The position numbers were made by a program, and so were the translations under genes. DNA of 64,000 nt from Grimontia kaedaensis. Lineage in GTDB: Bacteria; Pseudomonadota; Gammaproteobacteria; Enterobacterales; Vibrionaceae. The notes beneath the pieces were generated by a model that saw nothing but the letters and a program-made list of their open reading frames with translations, ran no database searches and was not told where the DNA came from. Position 1 is the stretch's first letter. Every line of letters starts with the position of its first letter. The stretch lies in contig NZ_CP082276.1 in the NCBI RefSeq assembly GCF_023746615.1, positions 868,001 to 932,000 of the forward strand. Reading direction: 5' to 3'. Of this stretch, positions 1 through 8,492 are shown one piece after another.

Positions 1-397
1 CAACACCAACCTTCTCCGAAGCCACATATCCGCTTTCACGGTAAACCTTCACTCGTTCCATGCCGCAGGTTGGAGACTTTGCACACACCACATAACCGCA
101 AAGTTCCATGCCAGCTAGGTGCTCCGCCTTCTTCTTGCTGAACTCGACCATTTTTTCGGTATGATCTGCTTCAGCATCTTTAGTCTCAACCAATCGCACG
201 CCAATTGACTCTCCACGGTCAAGCAGGCGGATGGTGGGGCGTGGAACAGGTAATCCGATGCCCACTTCCGGGCAAACGGGCACAAACTCTACGAACGGCT
301 CAAGCTCTGTCGCCACGAAATAGCTGCGTTTGTGTCCACTGTCAAAGCGAACTTTGTCGCCAATTACGCATGCGCTAACGCCAAGTTTAATAGCCAT
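1..397 (-). CDS. DUF523 (YbgA N-terminal type) protein, partial
   Basis: The first 132 codons of a minus-strand gene run off the left edge of the window. The start ATG lies at 397-395 behind an AAGGAG ribosome site at about 404-409. The N-terminus reads LGVSACVIGDKVRFDSGHKR, which is the DUF523 signature also found at the front of E. coli YbgA; Cys residues follow in the PVCPEVG and AKSPTCGM motifs. DUF523 biochemistry is not settled. In E. coli ybgA is co-transcribed with the photolyase gene phr, so a photolyase may lie outside the window to the left (inference). Light-type operators directly upstream support membership of a photo-oxidative regulon. Whether the YbgA C-terminal DUF1722 domain is present cannot be seen. 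Confidence 0.8.
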   Translation of the reverse strand, partial: MAIKLGVSACVIGDKVRFDSGHKRSYFVATELEPFVEFVPVCPEVGIGLPVPRPTIRLLDRGESIGVRLVETKDAEADHTEKMVEFSKKKAEHLAGMELCGYVVCAKSPTCGMERVKVYRESGYVASEKVGV

Positions 398-412
398 GAT
401 GCTGCTCCTTGT

Positions 413-486
413 TGTACAGGTTTTTTTATTTGTACAACTTAAGCATATGAAAGGATCACTCTTGTACAAATATTTTTTCATGTACA
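413..486 (-). promoter_or_regulatory. Two TGTACA-N12-TGTACA operators (LitR/CarH-like MerR sites)
   Basis: Four TGTACA hexamers sit at 413-418, 431-436, 463-468 and 481-486. They form two pairs with identical 12-base spacing, and most hexamers extend to TTGTACAA. This matches the T(G/A)TACA-N12-TGTATA style of site described for LitR/PplR-type MerR regulators that use adenosylcobalamin as a light sensor. The only downstream gene is the DUF523 gene at 1-397. The regulator itself is not in the window. Confidence 0.6.
442..469 (-). promoter_or_regulatory. Likely sigma70-type promoter of the DUF523 gene
   Basis: Read on the minus strand, TTGTAC (469-464), 16 bases, then TATGCT (447-442). The -35 box is itself half of one of the TGTACA operators, and the second operator pair covers the expected start of the transcript. 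This arrangement suits repression by a dark-state photoreceptor (inference). Confidence 0.45.
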
Positions 487-510
487 AGGTAATAAATTAG
501 CGTAGTGTAT

Positions 511-543
511 AAAAAAACGCCCCTTCCAAGCCAGAAGAGGCGC
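511..543 (-). terminator. Intrinsic terminator after the SbmA-like gene
   Basis: On the minus strand a 9-bp GC-rich stem (one G-T pair), a 6-base loop, then a run of seven T. It separates the SbmA-like gene from the light-type promoter that follows. Confidence 0.8.
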
Positions 544-565
544 TTATAAAACGTGGCTTTGGCGC

Positions 566-1570
566 TTAATCAGTCGCAGCGGACTGCTCTGCCTCAATGG
601 CCAAATCAATTTGTTCCTCGAAGCCTTTTAAACGCTTGTAGATGGACATCAACTCAACAATGGTTGACCAAGAATTCACAAGGAACTGAAAAGAATCTTC
701 AACCTTGCCAAATGCACGGATGATTTGCTGAAGCACACCTAAAGTGACAGCACCTGAGACAATGGTAGGTCCCAATGCAATGTATGGCACTATGACGGTA
801 CCCTGCAGATACGACCACTTGGCGATATCAAAATACAAGTAGTGGCGATACAGGTTGAAGTAGTTACGTCGAACATTAAGGAAGAGTTCTTTTAGCGTTT
901 CTGGCTCTGCGCGATCTTCATGGTCTTCACCGTACACCAATTCTTTGCGATAAGCCGCTTCGACTTTTTGATTCTTAAACTCTAACCCAGGCAGTTTTAT
1001 ACCCACAATAGCCAGAAGCACAGTGCCAAACAACGCCGACAGAATTGCGATATAAACCAGTGAACGTGAGACTTCGCCAATCCACGGTAGTTCTGTGATG
1101 TTTTCACTTAGCACCCAGAGAATAGGAAGAAATGCAAAAAGCGTCATGATAGAGCGCATAAAGCTGACGCCCAGAGACTCAACAATACGGGCAAAACGCA
1201 TAGTGTCTTCCTGAATACGCTGAGAAGCACCTTCGATATGGCGAATTTTGCTCCAATGAGAGACATAGTAATCGTTCATTGCGGTTCGCCATCTGAACAC
1301 ATAGTGGCGGATAAAGAATTCCAGGATTACGGCAACCACAATATAGATGGTTGCGATAGTCAGAAAATCGAGGCAAGAAGCAAGGAACTCATTGAACTCA
1401 ACCGTATTTGGCTCTGCGAGCGCTTTTTGGATCAAGTTGTAAAAGGAGCCGAACCATTCATTTATCTGTACATCCAGTTCCACTTTGTACCAGGTCACGT
1501 AGAGAATGAGTGCGGAGCCTAATATCGACCAGTGAAACCAGCGTTTATCCAGAAAAAAAGATTTAAACAT
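566..1570 (-). CDS. SbmA/BacA-family inner-membrane transporter
   Basis: A 334-residue integral membrane protein resembling SbmA/BacA, the proton-driven importer of peptide antibiotics (microcins, Bac7-type peptides) and of modified peptides. Several hydrophobic segments are visible, at about residues 15-27, 66-90, 137-157 and 170-195, with a C-terminal region around FGKVEDSFQFLVNSWSTIVEL that is typical of the family and of ABC-type YddA relatives without an ATPase domain. E. coli SbmA is about 406 residues, so this is a shorter version; no NTP-binding domain follows. AGGAAG lies 8 bases before the ATG. It stands alone between terminators. The natural substrate is unknown. Confidence 0.75.
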   Translation of the reverse strand: MFKSFFLDKRWFHWSILGSALILYVTWYKVELDVQINEWFGSFYNLIQKALAEPNTVEFNEFLASCLDFLTIATIYIVVAVILEFFIRHYVFRWRTAMNDYYVSHWSKIRHIEGASQRIQEDTMRFARIVESLGVSFMRSIMTLFAFLPILWVLSENITELPWIGEVSRSLVYIAILSALFGTVLLAIVGIKLPGLEFKNQKVEAAYRKELVYGEDHEDRAEPETLKELFLNVRRNYFNLYRHYLYFDIAKWSYLQGTVIVPYIALGPTIVSGAVTLGVLQQIIRAFGKVEDSFQFLVNSWSTIVELMSIYKRLKGFEEQIDLAIEAEQSAATD

Positions 1571-1854
1571 AAGAACACTTCCTAAAACTCTGTGTGACTC
1601 TTTGAGTGCCTAAACACTAAAGAGTTTCTCTCCCCTCGACCTAATCTGTCAGAGGTCAATAAAATGAACGTCTTTCCAAGCAGAATATTTCAAGTCTAGT
1701 CATTAGTTTGCTAATTTACGAAAAGATAAGAAATTGATCTAATTGATTATTCTATCACTTCAAAGGAAATTTATTGATTGAGTTCACACCTTGCCAAATT
1801 GTGTGATCTAAGTGGACAAATTGCGGCCGTTCAGACCGCAATCAGGAGAGGTTA

Positions 1855-3429
1855 TTAAAGCGCCATGTTTTGAGTGCCAATAAGGTCATCGCTATCAACA
1901 AGCTTGCGGAACACCTCAAAAGGTACTGGATCTCCGAAATAGGAACCTTGCAACATCTCAACGCCCGACTTGATGAGATAGTCTGCTTGCACTTTGGTTT
2001 CGATGCCTTCCGCCACCACATGAAGTTTTGACTCACGTGCAAAAGCGAGGATTGAATCAAGAATGGTGTTTTTAAAGTCTTCCAAACCGATCCCATCAAC
2101 GAACATACGGTCAATCTTAATGGTGTCGATATTCAGGACATGAAGATAAGAAAAAGCGCCGTATCCAGTCCCGCAGTCGTCAAGCTTGATTGAGATACCT
2201 CTATCCGTTAACGCTTCGATACAAACGGCCGCTTTGTTCAAGTCGCCAAATTTTGTGCGCTCTGTGATTTCCAGGGACAACAAGTGCGGATCTAAACCTG
2301 CATCCTCCATCTTGGTTAAGATTTTGTCTGCAGTATCAAATTTTTCGAGATAACTTGGAGAGACATTCACGCTGACGAAGAATCCCTGCGGGACACTGAT
2401 ATCGTTCATATGCGCTAAAACGTTATCGATCAGCTGATCAGTAATCCGGTCAATGGAGCCATTTTGTTCGGCAAGCGGGATGAAGGTGTCCGGTGGGATA
2501 TATTCGCCGTGACTCGCTTGCCAGCGAACTAACACTTCCGCACCCACAATCTTATAGCCATTTCCGTCTGGCATAACGATAGGTTGATAGAATGGCTTGA
2601 GCGCGTTGGATTCAATAGCTTCATTCAATAAGCCAGTGAGACCTTTACGCTCTGACTGATTGAGCTCTACCCCAACCGCAACTAACACACCGAATAACGT
2701 CACTAAAGCTGAAAACAAAATTACTAAATCCCCGACAAGGTACTCAACCCCATCCTCATTGATGTACAAACTGACATTGATGTCACCATCAAGCTCTCCG
2801 CTATGAACCTGGCGGTATGGCAAATCATTTCGCTGGTAAAGGGATATTTCCTTTCCATTCACATTCACCACCATGTAAAGGCACTGCTCGCAGTTGGAAA
2901 GGAAATTGCGCGGCTGTTGAAATATGAAGCGGAGCAAGCCTTGCTCATTGCGAAGGCGCATCTCTTCAAACTGGTGGTCACTCAGAATCAAAGAGACTTT
3001 GTTGAACACAATTTCGTCTTCTGGTGCAAAAGTGACCATTTCGCGACCAGCCTTATCACTATTGTAAATCGAGCACGATCGACCACTTGGTAGATGAAGG
3101 TCGACGTATTCAATGAAAAGGTTTTCGTTTTTTACCTCGCTCATCAACTCAACATCATCAATGTCACACTGATAAAGTAGGTTTCCTTCGAGTACACGCA
3201 TCTGCTCAAAACTCTGGCGATAGAGTTCAGAGTAAAGCTGTGAGAGCACTGAAACGTCTTCCTTTATCTTCTTCTTAACCAGCCAGTTAGAAACGGCAAA
3301 CTGGGAAAAGTAAGCAAAAAGAACAGAAACAAAAATAATTGATAGCGCTTTAATGTGTTTTCTGAGCCAATCCACCGCGGCTCCTGTTGAATCCCAAATC
3401 ATTGCTTCTAAGGATAGGACAAATAGCAA
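1855..3429 (-). CDS. Membrane-anchored EAL cyclic-di-GMP phosphodiesterase with Cys-containing periplasmic domain
   Basis: 524 residues. A transmembrane helix at about 27-51, a periplasmic sensor at about 52-230, a second helix at about 231-255, and an EAL domain from about 264 to 510. The periplasmic part holds four cysteines (C88, C119, C180, C183); C119 sits in a SGRSCS context like the redox-sensing CSS-motif domain of the PdeB/PdeC class, although the exact CSS triplet is CSI here. The EAL domain looks active: EVL signature at 298-300, EITER at 387-391, DDCGTGYG at 417-424, KID at 438-440, AEGIET at 473-478. It should degrade c-di-GMP to pGpG. The long frame begins at a TTG; an internal ATG at 3402 is an alternative. 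Divergent from the next c-di-GMP gene. Confidence 0.85.
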   Translation of the reverse strand: MLFVLSLEAMIWDSTGAAVDWLRKHIKALSIIFVSVLFAYFSQFAVSNWLVKKKIKEDVSVLSQLYSELYRQSFEQMRVLEGNLLYQCDIDDVELMSEVKNENLFIEYVDLHLPSGRSCSIYNSDKAGREMVTFAPEDEIVFNKVSLILSDHQFEEMRLRNEQGLLRFIFQQPRNFLSNCEQCLYMVVNVNGKEISLYQRNDLPYRQVHSGELDGDINVSLYINEDGVEYLVGDLVILFSALVTLFGVLVAVGVELNQSERKGLTGLLNEAIESNALKPFYQPIVMPDGNGYKIVGAEVLVRWQASHGEYIPPDTFIPLAEQNGSIDRITDQLIDNVLAHMNDISVPQGFFVSVNVSPSYLEKFDTADKILTKMEDAGLDPHLLSLEITERTKFGDLNKAAVCIEALTDRGISIKLDDCGTGYGAFSYLHVLNIDTIKIDRMFVDGIGLEDFKNTILDSILAFARESKLHVVAEGIETKVQADYLIKSGVEMLQGSYFGDPVPFEVFRKLVDSDDLIGTQNMAL

Positions 3430-3888
3430 TGCGATCTTTGTAAAAATACGAGACTAATTCAAAATTAATCTCATCCCCTCGAATACCGCCTACGATGCAT
3501 CGTTTTGTTAGACAAACTATGAATTAATCCCTATTTTTCAGAAATAAAGCGGTTTCTTACCGTTTAATTCTTCTGTTTACATGGTTGTGGCGGAATTATC
3601 CATATCAACCGTCTTCGACAGAAATTCCCCAGTAACCGTACTTTTTCTCCATTCTTCGACACTTTCACAAGGCTAAAGACATGACTCGCATTGGCTAGGC
3701 GAAATCTCGCGTTTTAAGGTCGACAATATTTCCCACCTTTGAGACAGGAAAAATTTCATTTTTCAAAGTAATTGAAACGACGGCGAGGTTATGAATTTCT
3801 GGGATTTTTGTTCCAATCGGCGTTGCGATCTGACGCATATGTCATAGACTTTTTTAAGAGACATATGACTCATATATAAGGTTTAAAT
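3430..3888. other. 459-bp divergent intergenic region
   Basis: No credible gene. It must hold the promoters of the two divergent c-di-GMP genes. The only clear structure is a CATATGTC/GACATATG inverted repeat at 3836-3867, next to the downstream gene. Confidence 0.5.
3836..3867. repeat. Inverted repeat CATATGTC-N16-GACATATG, possible operator
   Basis: Perfect 8-base arms at 3836-3843 and 3860-3867, 24 bases apart centre to centre, ending about 21 bases before the TTG start of the GGDEF-EAL gene. The position suits an operator or a structured leader. The cognate regulator is unknown. Confidence 0.35.
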
Positions 3889-6135
3889 TTGCCGTCAACA
3901 CCAACTCTTTCTGAGAACATCACCACCGCCGATGCCAATGCCCCAAGATTTTTATCGCTGCTAGGCATCGTCGTCGTGTGCATGGTTATCCTGATTTCGA
4001 CCTTCACCCTTTATAAAAGCGCCCTATCCCGACAGATAGATCTCCAAAACCAAATGTTGAGTGTGGAAGTAAACCGAGTTCAAAGAGCAATTGAAGTTAA
4101 CTTGCAAAAAGAAGCCTATTTTCTTGTTTGGCTAGCCAATAATCTTCAGAACAAAGGTGAGATAAACGAAAAAAACTGGCAAACAGCAACAACAGGGATC
4201 GAGCGGACCTTTCCATTTTTCTCAGGCGTCTATTGGCAAGACCAAGACCAGAAGATCCTCTTTACCACGCCGACATACTTTGTCCCGAAACCTATGGAAA
4301 GCGCATGGCAAATTGCCCCATCCGTAAGATTCACGAGCATACCGGTGCTTTCCAAACTCTCTACTTCAGATGTAAGAGTCGCGCCAAATGGCTCTATTTC
4401 TATCGCAATGCTTCACCCTGTTTTCTTCGATGGTCGGGTTGCTGGCTATTTGGGTGCCAGCTATAACATCAAACAAATGATTGAGGCCATTTCGGTTGAG
4501 TTTCTCCGCCCTGAACAACAACTGGTGCTAAGCGATGGCGTATCTCCATTTATTGGGGAGTTACCCGACTTCAGTGGTGCCATGTTGAACACTGTGGAGC
4601 TCTCTTCACTCAATGGGCAATGGCAACTCACGGTTTGGCAAAGGCCCGAGTCTGAACAGGTGTACTTCTCTCTACCCATGCTGATTTTCCTTGCTGGGCT
4701 AGTGGTAACGATACTTGTTGCTATTTCGCTGTATCTCCTTGAAGTCAATATTATTGGTCGTCGCGCAGAATCCGAAACAGTCTACAAATTGAAGAAAGAG
4801 ATCATTCAACGTCGTGAAGTAGAAGCTCAGCTTCAGTTTACGGCAAACCATGACCCTCAAACCCATTTACCCAATCGCTTTGCATTGCAAACCTACCTGG
4901 GCCGCGCTCTGTGTTCGGAGCAGGACATCGTACTCATGTGTCTTTCTTTAGATAAGCTGCGTGAGATTAATGATATGTACGGCCATGTGGTTGCAGACCA
5001 ATTGGTCTTCGAAGCCGCCAAACGTTTTAAGACCGTCCTACCACCACACGCTATTCTTGCCCGAACGAGCCATGACCAATTTATGGTCGCTTGCGCGGGT
5101 ATGTCTCAGTTAGAAGCAGAGATGCAGGCCAACCAACTGCGCATGTGTCTGGAAGAAGAGTTCTACATCGAAGATAACGACATTCTTACCAGTTGTGCCA
5201 TTGGTATTGCCTACCGCTATAGCAATGATCTTCGTGCAGAAAATATGGTTCGCCATGCTGATACTGCCGCAAATAAAGCCCGTGCGCTGGGAAACAGGAA
5301 AGTCGTGGCCTATAACCAAACCATGCAGGACCAGCTTAATCACAAGAAAGAACTCGAACGCGCCATTCGCAAAGCGATCAACAACGACGAATTGGAGCTT
5401 TATTTTCAGCCACAAGTCGATTTGCGTACGCGACAGATTGTTGGTGTGGAGGCGCTAGTTAGATGGGAAGCGAAAAGTGGTGCCGCTATAAGCACTGATA
5501 TCATTATCAAAACCGCAGAAGAAACCGGTTTAATGCAGCGACTGGGGCATTGGGTGGTGGATACCGCCCTCAAGCACTACTCGCACATGTTGGACGAACG
5601 TTGCGCGCCGAAATGTATTGCTATTAATGTGTCTGGCCATGAATTCCAGGACGGCTATCTGGCAGACTATGTCATTCGCTCCGTTACCCGTTACGACATT
5701 CCGCCTTCACGCGTTCAGATTGAGCTGACAGAGCAAGTCTTCATTGAGAATCTGGAGCGCAACCAACACATACTGAACAGACTAACTACCTCCGGTATCA
5801 GCTTGGCGATCGATGACTTTGGCACAGGCTATTCATCGCTTGCTTATCTTAAACACTTCCCGGTCAATACAGTTAAAATTGACCGCGGTTTCATCAAAGA
5901 TCTTCCACAGTCGAAAGATGACTTGGTGATATGTCAGGCCGTCGTCAGCATGGCAAACCTATTGCAGCTAAAAGTGGTTGCGGAAGGCGTGGAAACGATT
6001 GATCAACAAGAATTGCTGCGAAACATCGGATGCAACTTCGCACAAGGCCATTATTACTATGCGCCGATGACTGCGGAGCAGTTGATGATGGAGCTTAAGA
6101 AACAAAGAGCCGGGCGTTTATACCCGGCTTCTTAA
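3889..6135 (+). CDS. Sensor-GGDEF(degenerate)-EAL membrane protein
   Basis: 748 residues. A transmembrane helix at about 22-45, a periplasmic sensor (dCache-like, unassigned) to about 263, a second helix at about 264-286, then GGDEF (about 310-480) and EAL (about 490-735) domains. The GGDEF signature is replaced by SHDQF in ARTSHDQFMV, so cyclase activity is unlikely. The EAL domain is intact: VEALVRW, INVSGHEFQ, IELTEQ, DDFGTGYSS, VKIDRGF, VAEGVET. Likely a phosphodiesterase whose GGDEF domain is regulatory, for example a GTP sensor as in PdeA-type proteins (inference). The start is TTG with AAGG 8 bases upstream (about 3878-3881); no better ATG fits. Confidence 0.88.
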   Translation: MPSTPTLSENITTADANAPRFLSLLGIVVVCMVILISTFTLYKSALSRQIDLQNQMLSVEVNRVQRAIEVNLQKEAYFLVWLANNLQNKGEINEKNWQTATTGIERTFPFFSGVYWQDQDQKILFTTPTYFVPKPMESAWQIAPSVRFTSIPVLSKLSTSDVRVAPNGSISIAMLHPVFFDGRVAGYLGASYNIKQMIEAISVEFLRPEQQLVLSDGVSPFIGELPDFSGAMLNTVELSSLNGQWQLTVWQRPESEQVYFSLPMLIFLAGLVVTILVAISLYLLEVNIIGRRAESETVYKLKKEIIQRREVEAQLQFTANHDPQTHLPNRFALQTYLGRALCSEQDIVLMCLSLDKLREINDMYGHVVADQLVFEAAKRFKTVLPPHAILARTSHDQFMVACAGMSQLEAEMQANQLRMCLEEEFYIEDNDILTSCAIGIAYRYSNDLRAENMVRHADTAANKARALGNRKVVAYNQTMQDQLNHKKELERAIRKAINNDELELYFQPQVDLRTRQIVGVEALVRWEAKSGAAISTDIIIKTAEETGLMQRLGHWVVDTALKHYSHMLDERCAPKCIAINVSGHEFQDGYLADYVIRSVTRYDIPPSRVQIELTEQVFIENLERNQHILNRLTTSGISLAIDDFGTGYSSLAYLKHFPVNTVKIDRGFIKDLPQSKDDLVICQAVVSMANLLQLKVVAEGVETIDQQELLRNIGCNFAQGHYYYAPMTAEQLMMELKKQRAGRLYPAS

Positions 6136-6170
6136 TTGACATGGTTATCGCAAATTGCAAAGCATTCTGG

Positions 6171-6719
6171 TTATGCGGCTGCAGTTTTCCAGACATCTGG
6201 TTGAATCGCAATGACTGAGTCTCCTACCGAGAACCAGATTTGGCCGTCTTCGATAGTCGCTTGAATCGCCATAGTGCGGCTGCTTGCTGCTGCCGCTGCA
6301 TCCAGTACTTCATCAATCACGTTAATCACAGTAAGATTTTTGAATGGAAACAGTTTGTTCAGCATGCTTTCCTTCCAAGCGCTCGCGGCATTGTCATCAT
6401 AGGTAAACAGCACCACTTCTTTCGCCTGAGTACAGGCTTTCTTCAAGCGCTTTTCATCTGGCAAGCCAAGCTCTACCCAAAGTTCAATTTCATCGCTGTA
6501 GTTTTTGATCCACAGCTCTGGCTCTGTGTCTTCGCACAGTCCTTTTGTAAATTGCAGACGCTCATCGGCGTACATGGTCCATGCAAGCAGACGAAGCATC
6601 ATGCGCTGTTCAGTTTCTGACGGGTGCTGCGCCAGCGTTACTGAATGGTCGAGATAAACGCTTCTCGACATGTCAGCCACATTGATGGAGGCTTTATACA
6701 CCGTTGCTTTAAGTGCCAA
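6171..6719 (-). CDS. yaeQ: YaeQ family protein
   Basis: About 182 residues with the full YaeQ signature: ALKATVYKASINVADMSR near the N-terminus, HPSETEQRMMLRLLAW, YADERLQFTKGLC, LGLPDEKRLKKACTQA and a C-terminal ATIEDGQIWFS. YaeQ has a PD-(D/E)XK nuclease-like fold; its biological role is unknown, and proposals involving transcription termination at RfaH-dependent operons are old. E. coli YaeQ begins MALKAT, which points to the TTG at 6719 as the start; the frame also allows a GTG at 6731, which abuts the upstream stop codon and has no spacing for a ribosome site. Probably co-transcribed with the GIY-YIG gene just upstream. Confidence 0.9.
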   Translation of the reverse strand: MALKATVYKASINVADMSRSVYLDHSVTLAQHPSETEQRMMLRLLAWTMYADERLQFTKGLCEDTEPELWIKNYSDEIELWVELGLPDEKRLKKACTQAKEVVLFTYDDNAASAWKESMLNKLFPFKNLTVINVIDEVLDAAAAASSRTMAIQATIEDGQIWFSVGDSVIAIQPDVWKTAAA

Positions 6720-6732
6720 GGTTATACCCACT

Positions 6733-7044
6733 CTAAAATTTGTCGTTCAATAAGACCTGTATACGGCCCGGGTTTTTGCAAAGTTGTTCTTTTTCTCTTT
6801 TTGTCAGCCGCTTGATATACCACTCAAGCGACATCGCCTGTTGTTTCGTTCCCACCTCATACGACCAGGCTAGTGTAAGAGGCTGTTTGCCTCTTAAGTA
6901 CTTTGCAGTTTTCGTGCCGTTTTGCTGGTGCTCATCAAATCGACGCATGACATCAGTGGTAACACCACAATACAAAGAGTTATCGCGCGCACGAATGAGA
7001 TAGACGTGCCAAAGTGGCACGTCGTTGGAAGGAGTCAAAGTCAT
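6733..7044 (-). CDS. GIY-YIG nuclease superfamily protein (YhbQ-like)
   Basis: 103 residues that form essentially one GIY-YIG domain. The opening strand WHVYLIRARDNSLYCGVTTD supplies the VYL and YCG positions of the GIY...YIG motif, followed by RRFDEHQ and a C-terminal EWYIKRLTKREK (catalytic Glu region). Single-domain proteins of this type (YhbQ/UPF0213) are nuclease-like and possibly act in DNA repair, but their substrates are not established. It sits 14 bases after yceH and directly ahead of yaeQ, so the three genes may form one operon. Confidence 0.88.
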   Translation of the reverse strand: MTLTPSNDVPLWHVYLIRARDNSLYCGVTTDVMRRFDEHQQNGTKTAKYLRGKQPLTLAWSYEVGTKQQAMSLEWYIKRLTKREKEQLCKNPGRIQVLLNDKF

Positions 7045-7058
7045 GACGTAAAGATGTG

Positions 7059-7697
7059 TTAGTCCTGATTATCCAGAAGTTGATTAACCAAGGCTTTCAA
7101 TTCAGCCACTTCAGCTTCTAAGGCTTCGACACGCTCAGCCAATCCGCTTTCTTGAGGTTCTGCAGAGAATGAAGGTGTGACTGTTTCTTCTGGCGCTTCA
7201 GTGCCGAATAGATGTGCATAACGGCTTTCACGCTTACCTGGCTCTCTTGGAAGCTGAGCAACATAGCCTTTTTCAATAAGACCGCTCAGCGCAGCTTCGA
7301 CCTGACTCATGTCGCTGAACTCGCAAAGACGGTTTGTACGGGTACGTAGCTCACCCGGAGTTTGAGGACCCCGCAGAAGCATGACGCAAACAATGCCCTT
7401 TTCCTGCTCGGAAAACTGCAATGAGCCGAATTCGGTGTTACAGAATCTGTGTTGGTATTTCGTCACACGACTACCAAAACCTTCCAGGTCACTAATCAGT
7501 CGTTTGGATTTTAGCGATTCCACTGCGTCCAACACTTCTGCTTCGCTTAGCGCATAAACAGGGTCACGATTACTTTTTTGGTTGGCTGCGGTGGTCAGGC
7601 TGTTGAGGGTCAGTGGATAGAGATCCGGCGTAGTGACTTCTTTTTCCAATAAACATCCAATCACTCGCGCTTCATAAGGGTTGAGTTCAATCGCCAT
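7059..7697 (-). CDS. YceH family (DUF480) winged-helix protein
   Basis: 212 residues. The N-terminus MAIELNPYEARVIGCLLEKEVTTPD and TLNSLTTAANQKSNRDPV are the DUF480 hallmarks. The family folds as two winged-helix domains; function unknown. The C-terminal tail (about 165-212) is acidic and ends in a short coiled-coil-like heptad region, SGLAERVEALEAEVAELKAL, which could mediate dimerisation. A GAGGT ribosome site precedes the ATG. First gene of the yceH / GIY-YIG / yaeQ run. Confidence 0.9.
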   Translation of the reverse strand: MAIELNPYEARVIGCLLEKEVTTPDLYPLTLNSLTTAANQKSNRDPVYALSEAEVLDAVESLKSKRLISDLEGFGSRVTKYQHRFCNTEFGSLQFSEQEKGIVCVMLLRGPQTPGELRTRTNRLCEFSDMSQVEAALSGLIEKGYVAQLPREPGKRESRYAHLFGTEAPEETVTPSFSAEPQESGLAERVEALEAEVAELKALVNQLLDNQD

Positions 7698-7967
7698 GAG
7701 AATACCTCAGTTAAATCCTATGCAGCGGGTTATAGCAATCAACCGCTACAACGGCAACTGCACATATGACTATTTGCCAAATCAGCGTGGTAACTGCCGG
7801 AACTTTGGTCAATTTATGGAATGTCGAACTGCAATTCTGTCTTATTGGTGTGATTTTGGCTCAATGAAGAAAAATACCTGTCACGTGATTTATCAGTTTT
7901 CAGATAAAATCAACCGATTATTGGTTCAGGTGAATAATTTTGCCGACTTGGAGTACAGGAGAAAGTA

Positions 7968-8378
7968 ATGGGTATGTTCGGAAAGAAGGCAACATCGAGC
8001 CCATGTTTGTCACTTATCGCTAAAGAATGCCGGGTTGTTGGTAAGTTTGATCTGGAAGGTGATATTCAGTTCGATGGCCAAGGTGAAGGCAGCATTGTCA
8101 ATGCCCGTAATGTCGTTATCTCTTCTACTGGCCATTTTAAAGGCGACATTCGTGCAGAGCACGTCACCATCAACGGTTATGTTGAAGGTACTTGTGTTGC
8201 CCGCGAAGTGAACATCCTGAGCTCAGGCAAAATGAAAGGCCAAATTCAAAGTGAACAACTCACCATCTCCAAAGGTGGCTGCCTGATGGGTGAAAACAAG
8301 CTGAAAGACGAGCCATCACTCAAAGTGGTGAACGAAGACAAAGGCACAACTGATAAAGCAGCTTCTGCATCAGCCTAA
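7968..8378 (+). CDS. Bactofilin family protein
   Basis: 136 residues, mostly a repetitive beta-helix core with glycine at regular intervals (GDIQFDGQGEGSIVNARNVVI ... GHFKGDIRAEHVTINGYVEGT ... GKMKGQIQSEQLTISKGG), as in the DUF583/CcmA bactofilins. Bactofilins polymerise into membrane-associated filaments and organise peptidoglycan synthesis, cell shape or stalk structures; V. cholerae and Proteus homologues affect shape or motility. A short disordered N-terminus (GKKATSSPC) and a charged C-terminal tail flank the core. GGAG/AGGAGAAAG lies just before the ATG. No M23 peptidase partner is adjacent. Confidence 0.9.
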   Translation: MGMFGKKATSSPCLSLIAKECRVVGKFDLEGDIQFDGQGEGSIVNARNVVISSTGHFKGDIRAEHVTINGYVEGTCVAREVNILSSGKMKGQIQSEQLTISKGGCLMGENKLKDEPSLKVVNEDKGTTDKAASASA

Positions 8379-8492
8379 GATGCCAATCTGATGCAATGAT
8401 CAACAGTTGAGTGCCCTATCCGCTTTCAACTGTTGACTTCACTCCCCAACATTATACGATCCGCGAAATTATGTAATTTCGGAAGTACGAAG

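Noticed and set aside
7681..7968. 95-codon open frame on the plus strand ahead of the bactofilin gene
   Set aside because: It starts inside yceH, has no ribosome site and no family features, and the bactofilin start has a far better signal.
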